Shown piece by piece: positions 51,068-64,000 of a stretch of 64,000 nt of DNA. The stretch covers positions 4,508,001 to 4,572,000 of the forward strand of contig JACCIC010000001.1 in the NCBI GenBank assembly GCA_018907035.1. Reading direction: 5' to 3'. Each line of letters starts with the position of its first letter. Within the stretch, counting starts at the first letter, position 1. The notes under the pieces were generated by a model. That model was not told the origin of the DNA. It made no database searches and saw only the letters and a list, made by a program, of their open reading frames with translations. The stretch is from Sycobia sp. Sy_11. Taxonomy: Eukaryota; Arthropoda; Insecta; Hymenoptera; Epichrysomallidae. Both the position numbers and the translations under genes were made by a program.

Positions 51068-53919
51068 ACTCTTCGTATACATTCTATATAATATAGTCCA
51101 GGCGCAAATACCAGGACAAGGGACGGAAAAATTGGGAATAGAGACCGGTGGAAATGTAGGTGATCAAAGGAAAATGTCAAATTTTCGAAGCATGCGACCC
51201 GGGGTATCGGAGTGTCTGGAAATTCTCTTGAACGCTGGTGAATATTCCGTTCGGGCAGCCAGGCATAATTTTATTTGGACGAAGATTTGAATTCCGAAGT
51301 TCAGCACAACATTTTCATCGATATATTAATTTTCGTGGGAATATTTACATTTTGATTGTAACTCTTGCATTTTTTTCCTGAATAGATTCTATCGATTAAT
51401 AGTTTATATTTATTAAAATAAAAAAGGATAAGAAATGTAATTGTGAATATTAGTAATAGTTAAATTTATGGGATGTCGATTCAGTAAAAAATTAATTATA
51501 CTATTATTACTTATATGTTCATTTCATTGGTCATTTTTGTCATTTTTGTCATTTATTGAATTTTAGTAGGCAGAATAATAATGCTTCACAATAATGCTCT
51601 TTTACTATAGATTCTTTTGGAAATGTCGTAAAGTTAGATCATCAATAAAGTAATTATTGCTGCTAAAAATATGTAAGTATTTATTTCGGCGACCTTTCAA
51701 AGGTCTATTATGTAATTAATAAAATAAAATTTCATTATTTACATTAAGTAATTTTTGAAATTTCATGTATTTATTGATTTATGAAATAATATTTGAAATT
51801 GCATGTATTGATTAAATAACGACTATTATTTATAGTTTTCCCGAGGTTTTCTATAACATCGTCAAACTAAGCTGTACAATAAATTGTCTATAATTGTTCC
51901 AGAACCACATACTTTTATAGTTAATAAATCTTTATTACAATTTTCAATTCGAAGAATACATACAAAATTGTTCGTTTGTATTTAGATTTCCAAATTTCTG
52001 TAAATAAAACGTTCTTTGAAAAAACTGTTTTTTTATAAAAGGTTCTCAGTCCCTTCATATATTAATCAATAAATAAAGAAAAAATATTGAAAGTAAATAA
52101 AAAAAGGACTTTGATAGTTTCAAAAAAACAATAATGTTATTATTGACGATCGCTTTGTCAATTCAGTCGTTTATGGGCTATAATATGATGTAAAACGGTG
52201 ACCTCTTTTCCATTCAACAATGGGGATAATGAAACTATTGCTTTTAACAAACTAACAAAGTATTTTAAATGATTTCAAATACTTTATGTTAAATATTTTG
52301 TATATTTAATGTACAAAGAGTCTTCCATTAATTCTGTCTTATATTTCTATTGAAAATAGAATTCTGTTAAATTAAAATTATTCTTATAAATCAAAAAAAT
52401 TCGGTTATTTATAAATTTTCCAGAACACGGGATCGAAATTTATTGAAGTGGGGTCACTTTAATATGACTAGACGCGCACTGGGCAAAAGTATTCATTGAA
52501 CAAAATTTTACCCTAGAGATTCGCCCAATAACCCGTTTCCTTTGCGGACTACCTCTGGAAAGCCGAGAATTTCCGCTAATATTAGAGAAAAATCGTAGTA
52601 AGCATCGCTGAATTTCATGAGTTCGTATAGTAATTAGGAGGTATTGGAATGGTTTATAGGTGGGATAGGAAGACTGATACTCTAAACGAAGATTAGCCTA
52701 CGGAGATCGATTCTTCTCTTTTAAAGAGGGAAGTGACAGGCCAGTGGATAAGAAGCGGAGTAAAGAGAGATAGAAACAGCACTAGGGATATCTATTTTTC
52801 TCTACTTATAAAAGGAGTTTCAATATATATATCACATGTTTATTTACAGTAGTGTATGGATGAAGGAATACGAAGGCGGACATTCTAAATAAATGACTGC
52901 AAAGACAAGAGACGAGGGCGTAAAAAAGAGCGAAATGCAATGGGCCATCCGAATTTATAGTGTTCGATGTGGATTCTGACTGGTCGGAAAGTTCCTCATT
53001 TGCCCAACGTATTTTCCCGATTTTTTCCATTTTTGTCCCTCATCACAGCAACTGCTTGGCGTTGAAATCGGCGGAAATGGATGGCATGCATATCTCTCGA
53101 CCATGTCACTTTTCTGTTGTCTAACAATTTCTTTAACGTAATAGGACACAACAGTTTTATAATAAATGCACGATTCGAAGAAGTAATCATAATAATCATT
53201 GGCAATAAGCTATAAAATATTGATAATTGTAAAATAAAATTATACTGATTGGCGGTTTAATTATAGATAATATTTTAATTGTAAACTTGTCATTTCCTGT
53301 AAATTTTAAATGTGCGATTATGCTTGCATTATTTACTGAACAGCTGCTAAACTGATTTAGAATTCAATTAATGAGAAAAATAACGAACGACTAATAAACA
53401 ATAAAAGAATTTCTTTAGCAACATTACTTTAATTTCAATATATATTTCTAAGATTTATATTTATTGACTGATTAATATATGAACTTTCACAAAAAAATTT
53501 ATTTTATACAGCAAGTTTTTTTATAGAAACAACTTGTGAGTATTTTTCGAATTGAAATTTGTAACAGTAGATTTAGTAACTATGAAAGCATGTATTTCTG
53601 GAACAATTCTAGGAGGCCATATATTGCACAGCTTAGATCTAAGGATGCTATCAAAAACCCCGACTAAAGTAGAAATATTAGATAAATTTGTTTGAAATAT
53701 ATTAAAATTGAAGCATATGAAAAATAAGAACTGCATTGTGTTTTAAATATGATTGAATGTACTATGATTAAGTTTGATAGTCAGTAATTCTGAGTTGATG
53801 GTAAATGGATCTTTTTGCCAATTGTTCAGTTTATGAATATATGATTGACGTCCTGTTAAAACAACTGCCTAAATAAGAACAAATGAACCGTAACAAAGAC
53901 GCGAAAACTAAAGTAACGG
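51065..53919. other. AT-rich non-coding DNA
   Basis: Contains the palindrome GACCTTTCAAAGGTC (51691-51705). No supported coding or RNA gene. Confidence 0.55.
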
Positions 53920-54290
53920 GGACGCCGGCCCACCGCTCTTTTTACGAAATATCCGCCCGCCTCAGCGGAGCAGAGTAAATGTCGCTTTAATTTGTCTCCG
54001 AACGAACTTCGCGGCCGGCGCGTCGAAGCCTCCGTCCGTTCCCCCAGTGTGCGCAGCCCACCACGCTCTCGCCTCGTGCGACTCCGCGCACGGGCACCCC
54101 GCGCGTTTCCTCGCCTTGCCCCCCCCCCCACTCGTCCCGCCATCGCCACGCCGCCGCTGCTCGATCCCCCGTCTTTTACAGCAATTAATCAATGGTCCGT
54201 ATGGAACAATAGGAGGCCAAAGACGGAGAGACTTTTCCGCTGATTAGAAAATCAGCTCCTACCCCCTCCCCGCAACCACTGCTGGAATTT
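53920..54290. other. CpG-rich patch with a C-run
   Basis: Very GC-rich from about 53920 to 54170, with CCCCCCCCCC near 54120. Frames of 66-97 codons run on both strands with no recognisable product. Confidence 0.45.
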
Positions 54291-57200
54291 TTACTGCGGG
54301 TATTGGAGAGGGGCATGAATAGATTGAAGAAGAGTTTGCCAAAAAAAAAAAATGCTCGGATAAGATAATTTTACTAGTTCTCGATAATGTAAAGGGTAAA
54401 TCATATTTTTAATAAAGTGATTAATAAGATTAACTCTTGAATAATAGACTATTTTTTCTTTATTTAACTTTTGATAATCGCAAATAAAAATAACATGAAT
54501 TGTCATTTAAACACAGTACAAACAATTTGTGCGCTCATTAACCTTCGAAAGCCTGATTCTTTAATCAGAATTCTTTCTTTATATAAACTGCTTATTTTTC
54601 ACTGAATAAAATGCAATCTTAATGTAAACTTCCAGTTTAAATTACTAAAAAGTAAGTGGTAAATTGTTTTACTTGTTTAAATTAAATTATTTAGAATACC
54701 GTCTCCCGCCATTTGCCGTAGATTATATTTATTGTGATCAAACTAATTATTCTTATTCTTTCTTTACGTTATACTTTTGGCTTGTTTATAATATATTATT
54801 GTTTAATGTATTAACTTAACTTATATTAAAAATACTGTGATCATTATATATAAAATACTATTGATACTGTTTAATATTTAAAAAACACCGATTTTTAATA
54901 CATTCATAAAATTAAATGTTATTTTTTACTAAATATAAGAATTTTTATTCTATCCATATCAATTTTATTTATTTTTTTAATAGAGAATTGAACATAAGAT
55001 TGAAAGCCCGTTAAAAAAGTTCACGTTGACTTTGCAATGTTTTCTGTCATTTAGCAGGGTGCGATTAATTATTTTCTGTCCTTGTCTGTTTGAAAGTTTA
55101 AAACAAGCGTCGAGAGTCCAGCAAGATGTCGAAAGGACGACGATTCATTGTGCTCTTATAATGTTCAGAAAAAAGTTTTATAATTATCAGTAGAAAAGAA
55201 TGACATTTTCTTTTATGAATCGTTGCGAAGATATAATATGCAATATAGATAGTTAAAACTACTCGTTGAGAAAAAATATGATCTCACTCATAGTATTCCA
55301 CTTAAAAACTTGCATTCTATGGATTACTTGAAGAATTTAAAGTTGACGATTGTTCTGGTGCGGTTATTTCAGCAATATACGAGAGATCTAACTGTGGAAT
55401 ATGGAAGGAGCTTCTAAATTCAAATTCTCGTAGCACACATTATCTATTATACTATCATCAATAATCCGAATAATCGTATCTGTCATTGTTAGCCGATTAT
55501 GTGCTAGCGTACGCTTACTATTCTGTAACTGCACTTATATAATTCCATTCGTAAAATTCTATACATAGCTTCGTTATACCGATAGTGCATCAAAGCGAAT
55601 CTAATTAATTCGAAAGCCATAAAACTATAATACCTGACATCGGTGTTTCATAATGCGGATATAGTAGCTACGATCGACAACGACTGTTCTATACTTTTTT
55701 ACGATTATATTTTATGTAGAGAACAAGTAACGGTTTTAATTGCGCTATTATAAAGGTAGTTCGGGGGTGTATAAGCCACTGAAATTGTTAGCTTGAACAT
55801 ATTAAAGTGAAAAGTTTCTTGGCAATCCCGCGGCGAAAGTTTGATAAAAATAAAAGCTTAGAACACAGTTGATATAGTTCTTGGGAAGAGTTTTTTTTTA
55901 GGTCTGCTATGAAACTTTGCCTGCTGGTAATTATTTTTCTTCTTTTACTTTTTTTGTTTCAAACGTTTGATTGCAGCCCCCGTTGCCGTGTCGTGCTGAT
56001 AATTAAAGCTACGGGCACGAAAAACTGTTTGTAAATGCTTTTTATTGAAATTTAAATTGAATAGTTGTAAGTCTTATTAGATCGATTTAACCTATAAAAA
56101 AATCTGTATTTTACTAATTCGCATTTTATTATATTGAAACAGACAATCCCAAACGCATTCAGAGAGGCGCTTGGAAATTTTTGTGTATATGAATTCAAAA
56201 TAGATTTATATCCTTCTGTTGTGGAGAAGTGAGATAGATAAAGCCTTTCTTTAATCTTTAATGTGTTTGTTGGAAACAGCGTTGTACTGTTACATTATAA
56301 CTGTGAATGCAACAGTAAATTCATTACTGCAAAAGTCTCTTAGATGTAACTTGCGTTAAACATTTTTTTTGTCACTTATGCATGTATCCTATTTATAATA
56401 AGATTTATTTTAATTAGTTGAAAATGTTTGAAATTTCATGTTCTTCGCAATATAAATGAAAAGTTAAAATGTTAACTATACTAGTAATATACAGACTGAT
56501 GTCGGGACTGTAATAATACCTCCTAATAATTTTCCAGGGCCGCATTAATCGAAAAAATAGTTGGTCCACATAAAAATAATTAATTAATGACTTTAAATTT
56601 AATCCCAAATAATTGTTAAAGGTCAATATTCCTTTTTGGTATATAGACACTTATTTTGCATCTTGAATTCAAGAGTAATTGTAAATTCGACGCTTAGATA
56701 GTATATCGTATGTAGTGCAAATTTTTCTATTACATTAGTTTCTGTTTTTCATGGACTTTTGGATAATTTTGAAACTCACATCTAAAATCGAATGAAAGAT
56801 TTTCAAAATCTAAAGTATGAATGGCAGCAACTCTTATCTCAAAAACTTTTCGCTAACATTGACGTTTTTTCGGCTTTTCCAGTATTATTGAATCAAAAAA
56901 GATCCACGTTTTCATAAAATTTTCGATTTTTTGAATCGAAAATCGATACAGGAGTTGCTATTTTAAAAAAAGAAGACAGTTCCATTACTGTAAAAATGAC
57001 CGTGTGCTTGAACTCGAGGTCATCAGCTAATTCTTTGACGAAACTCTTTTTTACGATCCATTGCATTCTTCTATTATAGATTATGTTTTTATTTTTTCTT
57101 TGCTTAATTGTGTACTTGTGAATTGTGACTTCTTTCGATAATGTAAAGAGTATTGAGTTTATTTATGATCAATGCAGCGTATTTCCAATAATAAATAACC

Positions 57201-60039
57201 CATTCTAATAATTAAAGAGAAAATCCTTGAAATAATATGAGTGTATGAAGATAAGTATCTAAAATATTCTAGGAATTGATTGATCAAACTAACAAATACA
57301 TTAATCGGTCTTACAGTCTTTATAAAATAATACAATTATACGATAACGATATGAGGACAATCAGACTGGCCTTGCTTGTAATCACTCTTAGAATCTGAAA
57401 TAAAAATTGAGACAGTCAGATTGTCCTTTGCGTACAATAATATATTAATTATTTAAAATTTTTTTTTATTTTTTACTCATAGATTTTTCTTTTTCAAATG
57501 TTCCGGGGGTTCGTGTAAATAAGACCGATTAATATATTTGTAAGTTTTGTGAACAACAGTCTATATAAGTACAATAGAACTCTTCATTGATCAAATATAG
57601 AGTTTCATTATTCAAATATAGTTGACGAAAACGAACAATAATAATTATTTTATTTCCGCATTCGATGTCTAATTTTTATGAGCATCGACTGTTTTAATTG
57701 CACGTGCTACGGAATGTTTTATTTGAAGTCGCATTCTAATGACAAAGATATCAGTTTTTTTCATTCCACTATATATAACACCTCATTCAATTAAATTATA
57801 TTAAATTTAATTTTAACTACAGACTCCAGTAAAATTCTCATTTTTATCACGCGGCACTTCTTAATATACTTTCAGGCACGTTTATAATTTAATTTTGTCG
57901 AGCAGTAATTATAATGGTTTAATTTGGATAAAACACGAATAAAACAGTTCAGCCGTTCACATTTTTGTGATAAATTGCTTCCGAATATTTATCTTATTAA
58001 ATGGTCACGAGCATATTTCGACCGCAAAATATTTATCATTATAAGGTCTGAATCTTGGAGAAAGTTTTCTGTTTAGATATTTATAAGTGAATTTATAAGC
58101 TGCTGCAAACCGCTTTTACACAGTCTATCCGGATTATGCCATCGCTGAAGGTAAATAAATTCGTGAAAAATCTTACAGTTGCGAGAAAGTAGTAAGAATG
58201 TCATTGCTCATCTTGTGAAAAAAAGAAAACGTTCTAAAAATTTTAAGATCGTGTGTCAATATTCAGTTGGCAAAAATGTATAATTTTCTTTTTACTTACT
58301 AATTTATATAATAAAACAGTGAAAATTTCCTAAACAAACTCAAACAATATCTCATACTGTCTATCAATCTCACACGAAAAATAATAATATTCGATTCTGT
58401 TTAATATTTTAGCAAATATTTAGCTGAATAAATAGCTATATTATAATAAATATTAGTTATTTTAAACAGACATAATTTAGTCTATTCTAATTCTAAACTG
58501 CTATACTTAAGAAAAAACAACTGAACTTTCGTTAAAATTCTCTGATATTTAAGTTATTCATGATTAAATCGAGAACTTTAAAATTATTCGAGTTTGTTTC
58601 ATGGTCGATAATGAACCTGACTTCGGAATTCGAAATTTTAACTCGGTATCTGCATTAATTAGATCGAAAATTAGATTTTGAATATTTCAGGAAAACTTAA
58701 CGTCATTTATCATTTTTAGCCTTTCAAGAGCGAAAAGTGTAAATTAACAGTATATCGCATATATCTGTACGTATTATAACACAATATCCGGTATGAGAAA
58801 AGAGGCAATATCTTACACGAAATAACTTATTATAAGCATCTTTGTCAGACACAGAGTTACAGCCACTACTACCATTAAAAAAAAAATCAAAATCCCCCAA
58901 CGTTTTCACTCAGATTTATTGCCCAAACAAGAACTACAGCGACGAGTGCGCATAAAATAAATCCTCAAACCTGCCCCTTACTTTAATTAACCTCTTCGGG
59001 TACAAGCGACGCGTGGGCGCAATTGTAATTCTTCAGTAAATGCTCCCTATAGATGGTGCAATAAAAGTAAAGCCGTATCTTGAATGATTTTTTAGCGTCG
59101 CATTATTCGTGAATTTGTTGAGACAAACGTTCTAATGTTAGGTTAAAGCAACAGATTAATGACTTTGATTTCATACCCCATGATTATGTTTTAAAGCCAT
59201 TTGAAAGTTTGCTTTCCTTTTTTAAGTACAGAAACCCTATTTTTGATCATAGATTTGGAGAAAAAACGAAGAATTTTACCTTGCAGATATCACATGCGTA
59301 TTTCGTTAGGTCTGTTAAATTTTAAAATAATAAATTAAAAAGATAAAATTAAAGATAATTTCGCATACAATACTTTGGCCACATATAGCATTTTCACTAT
59401 TTCTGAACTCGAGATTAAAAATATGACTTCCTATTAAAAAGAAAAATATATTCAAAAGAAAGAAAAAATGACCTTGAAAAATGACCTTCGTGATAAAATC
59501 AAAAGCATTAATCATTCCTTTGATTAAACCGTACAAATCTTGATTGCAATATTTTTTAAAAATAATCTGGTCCTGAATTCTGGTTCTTCAACAAGTAGGA
59601 GAAATATCAGGCAGGGGTGCGACTTGAATTTTTCTATTTTACAGAAATAATACTCATACTTTTAAATCTACAAGAAAGAATAGTAAATTTCTTTATATTG
59701 CTCTCTGTATAATAATAACGCAAAAAAGGATAAGAAAATATTTAAACTCTCAAAATCATAGCCGTGCTAAACTGCAACTTTATTTTTCTAGAGTGTTTTT
59801 ACGTTCTATGAGATTTTCTATAATAATAAAACGATCACGCGAATAAATAATACTGAATTTCCAATTAACTTTGAAAAGCTCGTTAGGCTTTCAGTTTATG
59901 TATGGCTTAATTTTCGCATGCGTTCCATACCTGCTACAGCGTCAAATTACAATTTCGAATTTATCGTTTCTTCTACGCATTTTTCGGGATTACCCCGTTC
60001 TATGCTCGAGTAGTATCGTTGTTCCTTTTTTCTCTTTGA
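54291..60039. other. AT-rich non-coding DNA with fold-back copy D
   Basis: Apart from copy D at 57.3-57.5 kb and a CTCF-like TATAGATGGTGC at 59048-59059, nothing is recognised. The short frames have no protein-like features. Confidence 0.55.
57286..57548. mobile_element. Fold-back family, copy D: diverged inverted pair with deleted centre
   Basis: The left end reads ACAAATACATTAATCGGTCT. The right end is its near-perfect reverse complement, differing at one base over that stretch. The left arm keeps GGACAATCAGACTGGCC and the CTTAGAATCTGAAATAAAA block. The right arm keeps AGTCAGATTGTCCTTTG, the CCGGGGGT block and AATAAGACCGAT. Both match parts of the unit seen at 43.0 and 63.5 kb, but the hammerhead region is missing at the junction. 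Confidence 0.65.
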
Positions 60040-60202
60040 CACGCCAGATATACGGCACAAGTGCGGCCGAGCCGCAAGCAAATTATCCATATTCGCTAAT
60101 AAAGCCGAGTATTAGCCCGGCCCGCTGCCGCCGCCTGCGCGGCAATATATAGGAATTTCCGTTGCACTGCGGGTGGAGAGAATTGTTGCTATATTTATAT
60201 AG

Positions 60203-60244
<42 letters not shown>

Positions 60245-60480
60245 GTAGGTATATATGTAGGTATATATAAGGCTGAAAGGATATAGATAGGGGTGAACGT
60301 GGCCGCGTACGCGTGTTCTATGTCGGTCGCGACGCGCCGTTTGCGGCGCGGTGTAAAGAACGATAAGCTCGTTAAGTTTAAACGGTGAAAATTTTTATTT
60401 ATATACGGACGGCGTGGGGAATCTCGTAAGCTCAACAATAACTTTCACTTAATGAACTCGCGGCTCGAGGGGAAGAGTTT
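60040..60480. other. CpG-rich patch containing (TA)n
   Basis: Two GC-rich halves (about 60040-60170 and 60300-60480, with GCGACGCGCCGTTTGCGGCGCG near 60330) flank the TA array. A 108-codon minus frame crosses the array and is not supported. Confidence 0.4.
60209..60242. repeat. (TA)n microsatellite
   Basis: TA units inside the GC-rich patch at 60.0-60.5 kb, followed by a short GTAGGTATATAT duplication. Confidence 0.9.
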
Positions 60481-62536
60481 CTTGAATCAACGGCATTAGC
60501 ACCGATAAATGACGAGATCCTTTTGTACTTTGAATTAACTATATGTCGGTGTAGGCGGGAGAGCAGTTCTTACATTTCTCAAAATTTAGCTTTTTCGAGA
60601 GTGCATGGGGTTTCGACAGTTAACTATAGGCGTATATGCGTCGGTGTTTAAAAGCAACGTATTTTGTAATGCACTAAAACACTTTAATTCACACAAAATT
60701 AATTGACATTTTTTTAAATAAGCAGATAAAATTATGAATATTTATCATTTGATTCATTGTGCAAAGTAGACCATAGTAGATAGTATCTATCCTACCGAAT
60801 TAATATTTATCAAAAGGTTAGAAGAATTTAGAACTAGAATTTATCATATTAATTTTTTTAGAATATAATTTTTTCAGCTATTAATTTCTGAACCCCACCT
60901 GCCGGCTAAACTAATCATACGCAATTGAATTTTTTAGTAAATGCATTATTAATATTATTTTGGAACTGCTACAGAGTGTGAAATTTAAACAAATTTATAT
61001 AAGTTTAATGTAATAAAATCGCTATTAATTTTATTATTTCTAAAACTGAGTTTTTTCTAAAAATTAGTATAATTGATTTATAGTATCGAATTTATTAGCG
61101 TCGCTAAAGATGATAGGAAAAAAGAAAAGTACTTAAAAAAGTATGAGATATTGCTGAAAGAATAACAAGAATATTTATTTATTTATTTATGTAAAGTCAG
61201 TATATAGGTGCTTTCGACAATCGAAAAATCAAAATTCGACCTATAAAAAAATATCGACTATTATTCTAAGGTTGTCAATAGAACTATATTTATATGGCAT
61301 ATCGTATGTCCAACTTTATGTTTATTATTGCTAAAATTGAAATTGAAAGAAGTCCTCCGAACATTTTAGTATATTTTTTTATTGATTTTTTATCTATCGT
61401 TTTGGACGTTTGAACACGACGGTCGTCTGAAATGTGCATTAAATTGTAAGAATTAACGCCTATGATATTATCAATAAGTATGTTCACTGCATTTCTATTT
61501 AATTCATGTTATGGCATTGTTGACATATTTTTGAGTTACTTCATCCTCCCGCCCCCTCCTGAGCAAAAAAGAGTTAATGGAGCACTTCAAAATTAATTAA
61601 GCGTACTGAGGTATTCAAAGTTTTATTGCAATTTTATCGATGCTCGAATCGCCAATAATAGACTTTCCAACTAAAATGAAAGCTTCTTTAGTACTGTCGA
61701 AAATGGCATTCATTACGTATTCTTGTGCAAGTGTAAATGGGTAATTAATTAATTAATTGCAGACAGAATATTTAATTATATAAAAGTTTAACTATATCGA
61801 TGGAAAATATGGAGAGATCAATAAGAGAAGCACGTTACCAATATATTTATCTAAATGTGCATGTATGTGCGCGCTTGTGTGTTCTTTTCTATGCACTCTG
61901 TATCTGTTATTTTCTATAAAAACAATCAATTGTCAAAGAAAATTTAGAATCTCTCTAATATTTTTCTTGAATACTTTTCTACAAGCAATATATTTCCCCT
62001 GACTGACATTTATTTAGTGATTGAGTCGAATATGTTCAATACATGCTCAATATAATATTGATATATTATTTATTGGAAAATTCTTCGTACTTATATAGCA
62101 AGAGGAGTGACTTGACACAATGGGCGTGTGTTATCCATATATTTATCTAGTAAGTACTGAAAATTTTATAATGGTTTTTCAGAAATCAATTCTCATATGA
62201 ATTTGCATATATGGTACACTCTTATCAGAGATATATTGTTTTTATTAAAGAATTTATTAAATCGTCAACGAGGGAGTAGAGTAAAGCGTGTCACGGAATT
62301 TTCAATTTTCCAACGACTTAGGGAAGTTCGACGGCAATACGGATGGATCAAAATCAACAGATTGAAATAATACACGTGAGTGGGCGGGAAGGAAGTGGAG
62401 AAAAAAGGGTCCGAAGGGTACCGACCAAATGTCTGCTCCGTAAAGGTGACGCGAAATATAGGCGAAAGTTTATTGTGTGCAGCCCCTCCCCCTGAACCGC
62501 AGTCCTCCTGTCTGCCGCTAGCGAGAAAATTTGTTG

Positions 62537-62539
<3 letters not shown>

Positions 62540-62576
<37 letters not shown>

Positions 62577-62585
62577 TCTCTCTCT
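62540..62585. repeat. (CT)n microsatellite
   Basis: CT units at the end of a GC-rich patch. Confidence 0.9.
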
Positions 62586-62760
62586 ATCTATATATCTCAT
62601 TCTCCGTCTCTTGCTTCGGGACATCATATACTACGTCGGAACGGAGTCGCGCTGTCCCTGTGTAGTATATACTCTTGGGAATCGAGGACTATATACGCTG
62701 GATCCTGCCGAACGTTTACTTTTTTTAATATACCGAAGTATCCCCATAAATTTTTGGATA

Positions 62761-62797
62761 TTATATATATATATAGATATATATATATATATATCTA

Positions 62798-62848
<51 letters not shown>
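62761..62848. repeat. (TA)n microsatellite with TATC interruptions
   Basis: About 88 bp of TA with AGATAT and ATCTATCT interruptions. Confidence 0.95.
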
Positions 62849-62851
<3 letters not shown>

Positions 62852-63486
62852 CGTCGTTAGGTACATGTATATCTTATCGGATAATCCCCTTGTATTTCAG
62901 CGTAATTTTGTTTTTTCAGCGCTTTGAAAGAAACTTCGCCACGTACAAATTGGTTCATACGAATTGCCTATCAGCACCTTATAAATATTTCCATTTTTAT
63001 TTATTGGCAAAACAATATGAAAGTCTTTAGACAGATTGACTATCCCACAGAAATAAAAGGAGAAATTTCTTTTTGAAATATATGCGTTACGGTAACAGTG
63101 GTAAACGGTATATAACCTGTCTCTAAGTAGACGATTATTAAAATTTGGTTATAAATGCTAAATTTTGTATCTTGAAGTTTTTTTTATAAAAGAATTTTCA
63201 TTTTTTTTTTTCTTAATAATATGAAGCTCTGACTTATGAAACAATAGAATTTTGCAGTTTGAGGTAACATCAAACGAAATATAGACAAGAAACCACAATG
63301 AAAAATATTATTTATACGTAAAACTACTCGCACTTGTCAAATAAAAAATGAAAATTTGAAAATATTTCATAAAAATTTTGACGTAACTATGTCAATCATT
63401 AAAGCATTAATATTGACATAAAATTAGTTTAAAAAATTTAAGCAAGATTATCGCTTAGAATTAAAAATTTTACTTGTGTCGACTTT

Positions 63487-63858
63487 TCCGAATTAAATTA
63501 ATAAATATTTTTATCGGTCTTACAGTCTTTAGAATATAATATATTACCTAAAATAATGATAGTCAGACTGTCCTTGTTTATATTCACCCCCGTAGAATCG
63601 GAAATAAAACTTATTACTACAATAAATTAGACTAAAAATCAAAAATACAAATAAAATAAAATTAATAATAAAATAAAAATATTAATAAAATAAAAATAAT
63701 AAAAATAATAAGCTATATCCTATGTTATCAAAGGATAACCTGACTGCCCCCACCGTCTTAAATTTAGAATCTGCTTGGTGTCCGACGATTCGAACCGCTA
63801 CGGTTCATCCCTAGGAACTAAACTGTAAGACCGATAAAAATATTTATTAATTTAAGAT
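63487..63858 (-). mobile_element. Fold-back family, copy E: unit with 34-bp terminal inverted repeats
   Basis: The first and last 34 bp (TTAAATTAATAAATATTTTT then ATCGGTCTTACAGT, and its exact reverse complement ending at about 63855) are perfect inverted repeats. Between them, on the minus strand, lies one full unit with the hammerhead-like motif at 63780-63818, a (TAA)n core and the GGACAGTCTGACT block. Compared with copy A, the second arm has been reduced to its outermost 34 bp. Confidence 0.85.
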
Positions 63859-64000
63859 TATCGATTATCGATTGCGCCGTTAAGGTGGTTCAAATTGTTC
63901 TCGAAAATTATTCCAAATGCAGAATCTCATACGGCTTCTAATAGTATGAAAAGTATTTCATTTTTTTAATATTTCTGATATTTTTATCAATAATCATTTT
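63859..64000. other. AT-rich flank after fold-back copy E
   Basis: Nothing recognised. The window ends here. Confidence 0.6.

Larger units (their letters stand above)
60481..63486. other. AT-rich non-coding DNA with a GC-rich patch at 62.26-62.72 kb
   Basis: The patch is followed by the CT and TA arrays. The 216-codon plus-strand frame (62380-63030) runs straight through both arrays, has long SLSLSL and IYIYIY runs, and is an artefact. Confidence 0.5.

Noticed and set aside
62380..63030. 216-codon plus-strand open frame
   Set aside because: It reads through a (CT)n and a long (TA)n array, giving SLSLSL and IYIYIY runs. No domain or plausible start.

Overview
The window looks like arthropod, most probably insect, chromosomal DNA. 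It is AT-rich and non-coding, with long (TA)n, (CT)n and (CA)n microsatellites and short CpG-rich patches. A hymenopteran (ant or wasp) fits this texture, but no host gene is present to confirm it. I found no convincing host protein-coding exon, tRNA, rRNA or CRISPR array in 64 kb. The window is best read as a large intergenic region or a very long intron.

The one clear coding unit is a young, structurally complete Ty3/gypsy LTR retrotransposon on the minus strand (22472-31983, about 9.5 kb), inserted inside a (TA)n microsatellite. In its own 5'->3' order it has: a 940-bp LTR (31044-31983), a primer-binding site matching the 3' end of tRNA-Lys(CUU), an unusually long leader of about 1.7 kb with an A/T tandem array, gag (654 codons), pol in the -1 frame (protease, reverse transcriptase, RNase H, integrase), a polypurine tract, and a 939-bp LTR. 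The gag/pol overlap carries a textbook -1 frameshift signal: slippery GGGAAAT, an 8-nt spacer, and a perfect 8-bp stem-loop that contains the gag stop. The integrase tail carries two AT-hook-like GRPR motifs, which may relate to the AT-rich target. The LTRs differ by one 1-bp indel and one dinucleotide, so insertion is recent. There is no env.

Two further mobile families are scattered through the AT-rich DNA. The first is a short repeat of about 310-370 bp per unit, present at five loci (17.2, 36.1, 43.0, 57.3 and 63.5 kb). Its 5' end resembles a type-I hammerhead ribozyme of the kind known from Penelope-like elements and retrozymes. At 17.2 kb two units sit head-to-head with a 2-bp gap, forming a large fold-back. 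At 43.0 kb a single unit is flanked by a 14-bp target-site duplication with one mismatch. The second is a 5'-truncated, probably tRNA-derived SINE with two copies (5.55 and 38.4 kb), each with its own target-site duplication.

The rest is AT-rich sequence punctuated by about 19 GC-richer patches of 0.2-1 kb. Many of these directly abut a (TA)n, (CT)n or (GT)n array, a pattern worth testing as promoters or enhancers. A few dense transcription-factor-like motif clusters (double D-box palindrome, TAATTA cluster, fork-head cluster) are noted as hypotheses.
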